A stretch of 13,994 bases of DNA from Candidatus Uhrbacteria bacterium RIFCSPLOWO2_02_FULL_49_11 (GTDB lineage Bacteria; Patescibacteriota; Patescibacteriia; 2-02-FULL-49-11). Every line of letters starts with the position of its first letter. Within the stretch, counting starts at the first letter, position 1. The stretch is from positions 1-13,994 of the forward strand of contig MGER01000063.1 in the NCBI GenBank assembly GCA_001791465.1, given 5' to 3'. Shown piece after piece: positions 13,417 through 13,994 of the stretch. A model generated the notes under the pieces. That model was not told the DNA's origin, searched no databases, and was given only the letters and a program-made list of their open reading frames with translations. Position numbers and translations under genes: made by a program.

Positions 13417-13460
13417 GTTCGGCGGACCAGCAGCGTGGCGTTGTATTACTCTCCTTCCAA

Positions 13461-13510
13461 GGCGGATCTCCGCCAGAGGCGGATGCGCCTAGGAGCACGC
13501 CTCAGGCGGA
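13461..13510. repeat. Cluster of GGCGG/CCGCC palindromic words
   Basis: GGCGGATCTCCGCC (13461-13474), then GGCGGATGCGCC and CGCCTCAGGCGG form several alternative short hairpins in 50 bases. It lies between the leader terminator and tRNA-Asn. Such words are common intergenic repeats; no coding evidence is seen, although a frame of 86 codons crosses it on the plus strand. Confidence 0.55.
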
Positions 13511-13521
13511 AACTACCACGG

Positions 13522-13559
13522 AAAAATCAAGACCTCCGTCCCTTATTGAGGGGCGGAGG
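13522..13559 (-). terminator. Intrinsic terminator of the Asn leader (attenuator candidate)
   Basis: On the minus strand CCTCCGCCCCT (13559-13549) pairs over 11 positions (one G-T) with AGGGACGGAGG (13543-13533) around a 5-base loop, followed by TCTTGATTTTTC (T5 at 13522-13526). It comes 42 bases after the leader-peptide stop codon and about 105 bases before tRNA-Asn. Its 5' arm can instead pair with the end of the leader reading frame (13602-13610), the expected antiterminator. Confidence 0.75.
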
Positions 13560-13610
13560 CTGTGCTGGCGTTGGAAGAAACAGAAAGGGCGCGACCAGCT
13601 TCAGCTCCGC
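13553..13610 (-). promoter_or_regulatory. Candidate antiterminator pairing of the Asn leader
   Basis: GCGGAGCTG (13610-13602), which overlaps the last codons and stop of the leader peptide, is complementary to CAGCCTCCGC (13562-13553) with one bulged C. The second segment includes most of the terminator 5' arm, so the two structures exclude each other. A pause-type hairpin, CGCG (13611-13608) with CGCG (13593-13590), can also form over the leader stop. The arrangement follows amino-acid operon attenuators in logic; it was found by eye. Confidence 0.5.
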
Positions 13611-13651
13611 GTATAGGTATTATTATTGTTTCGATAAAACTTCTGTTTCAT
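13601..13651 (-). CDS. Leader peptide with four consecutive Asn codons
   Basis: The sixteen-codon frame reads MKQKFYRNNNNTYTRS and then TGA. Codons 8-11 are AAC AAT AAT AAT (13630-13619). The frame begins at the predicted transcription start itself (A of ATG at +1 from the promoter at 13658-13686), so the message would be leaderless; AAGG lies in the DNA just upstream but would not be transcribed. It ends in the region that forms the antiterminator 5' strand, and a terminator follows. The next genes on this strand are tRNA-Asn(GUU) and glnA. I read it as a regulatory peptide whose translation speed reports Asn-tRNA charging; it was too short for standard gene finding. Chance occurrence of the Asn run cannot be excluded without homologues. 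Confidence 0.6.
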   Translation of the reverse strand: MKQKFYRNNNNTYTRS

Positions 13652-13657
13652 GTCCTT

Positions 13658-13686
13658 ATACTAGCGTATCTGAAAAATGGAGTCAA
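13658..13686 (-). promoter_or_regulatory. Sigma-70-type promoter of the Asn leader / tRNA-Asn / glnA unit
   Basis: Minus strand: -35 TTGACT (13686-13681), 17-base spacer, -10 TAGTAT (13663-13658). Five of six -35 bases and four of six -10 bases match consensus at ideal spacing, making this the best complete promoter in the window. Transcription is expected to begin at about 13651, the A of the leader peptide ATG. Confidence 0.7.
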
Positions 13687-13749
13687 CCCTTATAATTGTT
13701 AGTATTCAGTGTTTTCCAAAATAAGCGAGTTATGGACACCACCCCTTGT

Positions 13750-13770
13750 CCCCTCCTTACTAAGGAGGGG
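13750..13770. repeat. Palindromic repeat CCCCTCCTTA-C-TAAGGAGGGG
   Basis: A perfect 10-bp inverted repeat around a single C. It is followed by ATGGGGAGGTTTCC, a combination often met as an intergenic repeat in unrelated bacteria. The single-base loop means that it would fold with fewer than ten pairs. It lies between the leader promoter and prfB and may serve as a boundary; no function can be assigned. Confidence 0.6.
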
Positions 13771-13814
13771 ATGGGGAGGTTTCCTTTGGGGAAAGGTGAA
13801 TAGTTACTTATGGT

Positions 13815-13875
13815 TATGATGTCCGTTTTGTGATACGTTTACGTCAGACGTATCCGTTGGACGAGACGGGTTTCG
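13815..13875 (+). promoter_or_regulatory. Possible prfB promoter -10 and leader hairpins
   Basis: TATGAT (13815-13820) would start a transcript near 13827. Two hairpins follow: GATACGT (13832-13838) with ACGTATC (13848-13854), and CGAGA (13862-13866) with TTTCG (13871-13875). A GTCC/GGAC pairing (13821-13824 with 13859-13862) and GTTATG/CATAAC (13813-13818 with 13888-13893) could enclose them if transcription started earlier. I recognise no known riboswitch. Confidence 0.3.
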
Positions 13876-13904
13876 TTGCCGTAACCCCATAACGAACATT
13901 AAGT

Positions 13905-13994
13905 ATGAACGAACTTATTGACCGCATAAGGAATTTAAAAGGCAAGATTGAGCGCACATGGGCGTTTTTGAATTTGGACGAGAAGCAGAAAGAG
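13905..13994 (+). CDS. prfB: Peptide chain release factor 2 (RF2), N-terminal 30 codons only
   Basis: The visible residues, starting MNELIDRIRNLKGKIE and continuing WAFLNLDEKQKE, match the N-terminal helix of RF2, which recognises UAA and UGA stop codons in the ribosomal A site. In many bacteria prfB carries an in-frame UGA near codon 25 that requires +1 frameshifting; here the frame is open through codon 30, past the equivalent point (WAFLNLDEKQ aligns with the Escherichia coli GYL-DYDAKK junction), so no frameshift appears to be needed. No Shine-Dalgarno site precedes the ATG. The gene continues beyond the window. Its presence fits UGA being a stop in this genome. The assignment rests on only 30 residues. 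Confidence 0.75.
   Translation, partial: MNELIDRIRNLKGKIERTWAFLNLDEKQKE

Noticed and set aside
13435..13695. 86-codon plus-strand frame upstream of prfB
   Set aside because: It is antisense to the leader peptide, terminator and promoter and crosses the GGCGG repeats; no family resemblance.
13821..13893. Guanidine-type riboswitch before prfB
   Set aside because: A few bases (GGACGAGACGGG) recall guanidine motifs, but the required pseudoknot or paired ACGR hairpins are not present.

Overview
The window reads as chromosome from a candidate phyla radiation (Patescibacteria) bacterium, probably of the Parcubacteria group. The lineage call is inferred from gene content and style: a B12-dependent ribonucleotide reductase with NrdR, DUF3048 and one-helix hypothetical proteins, tandem MNT/HEPN pairs, starts mostly without Shine-Dalgarno sites, and abundant short GC-rich and heptamer repeats between genes. 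No sequence search was possible. Every reading frame works with the standard bacterial code, and the release factor that reads TGA is itself present at the right edge.

Layout. (1) 1-3718: nrdR (missing two bases of its start codon) then a 1008-residue class II, adenosylcobalamin-dependent ribonucleotide reductase, nrdJ. (2) 3719-5536: two tandem mntA-hepT-like nucleotidyltransferase/HEPN toxin-antitoxin modules. Their upstream sequences are far better conserved than their coding sequences, and a 32-base repeat lies about 40 bases past the second gene of each. (3) 5537-6736: a soluble, charged, coiled-coil protein with no recognised family. (4) 6737-8803: a probable B12 salvage cluster: ATP:corrinoid adenosyltransferase (cobA), a lipoprotein with a DUF4430/transcobalamin-like domain, and a DUF6580/ECF S-component-like membrane protein, closed by a strong terminator. 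(5) 8816-11849: a DUF3048 anchored protein (minus strand), a small one-helix protein, a dRS3-like inverted repeat and an HtrA/DegP protease. (6) 13686 down to 11888 on the minus strand: promoter, a 16-codon leader peptide with four consecutive Asn codons, an intrinsic terminator with a competing antiterminator pairing, tRNA-Asn(GUU), then glutamine synthetase. (7) 13905-end: the start of prfB (RF2) without a frameshift site in the visible part.

Two systems stand out. The first is the apparent Asn-codon attenuator ahead of tRNA-Asn and glnA. It would link Asn-tRNA charging to the supply of tRNA-Asn and of glutamine, the usual amide donor for Asn or Asn-tRNA synthesis. The second is the compact corrinoid capture, import and adenosylation set, whose product is the cofactor required by the nrdJ enzyme about 3 kb upstream. 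Both are inferences from sequence and context.
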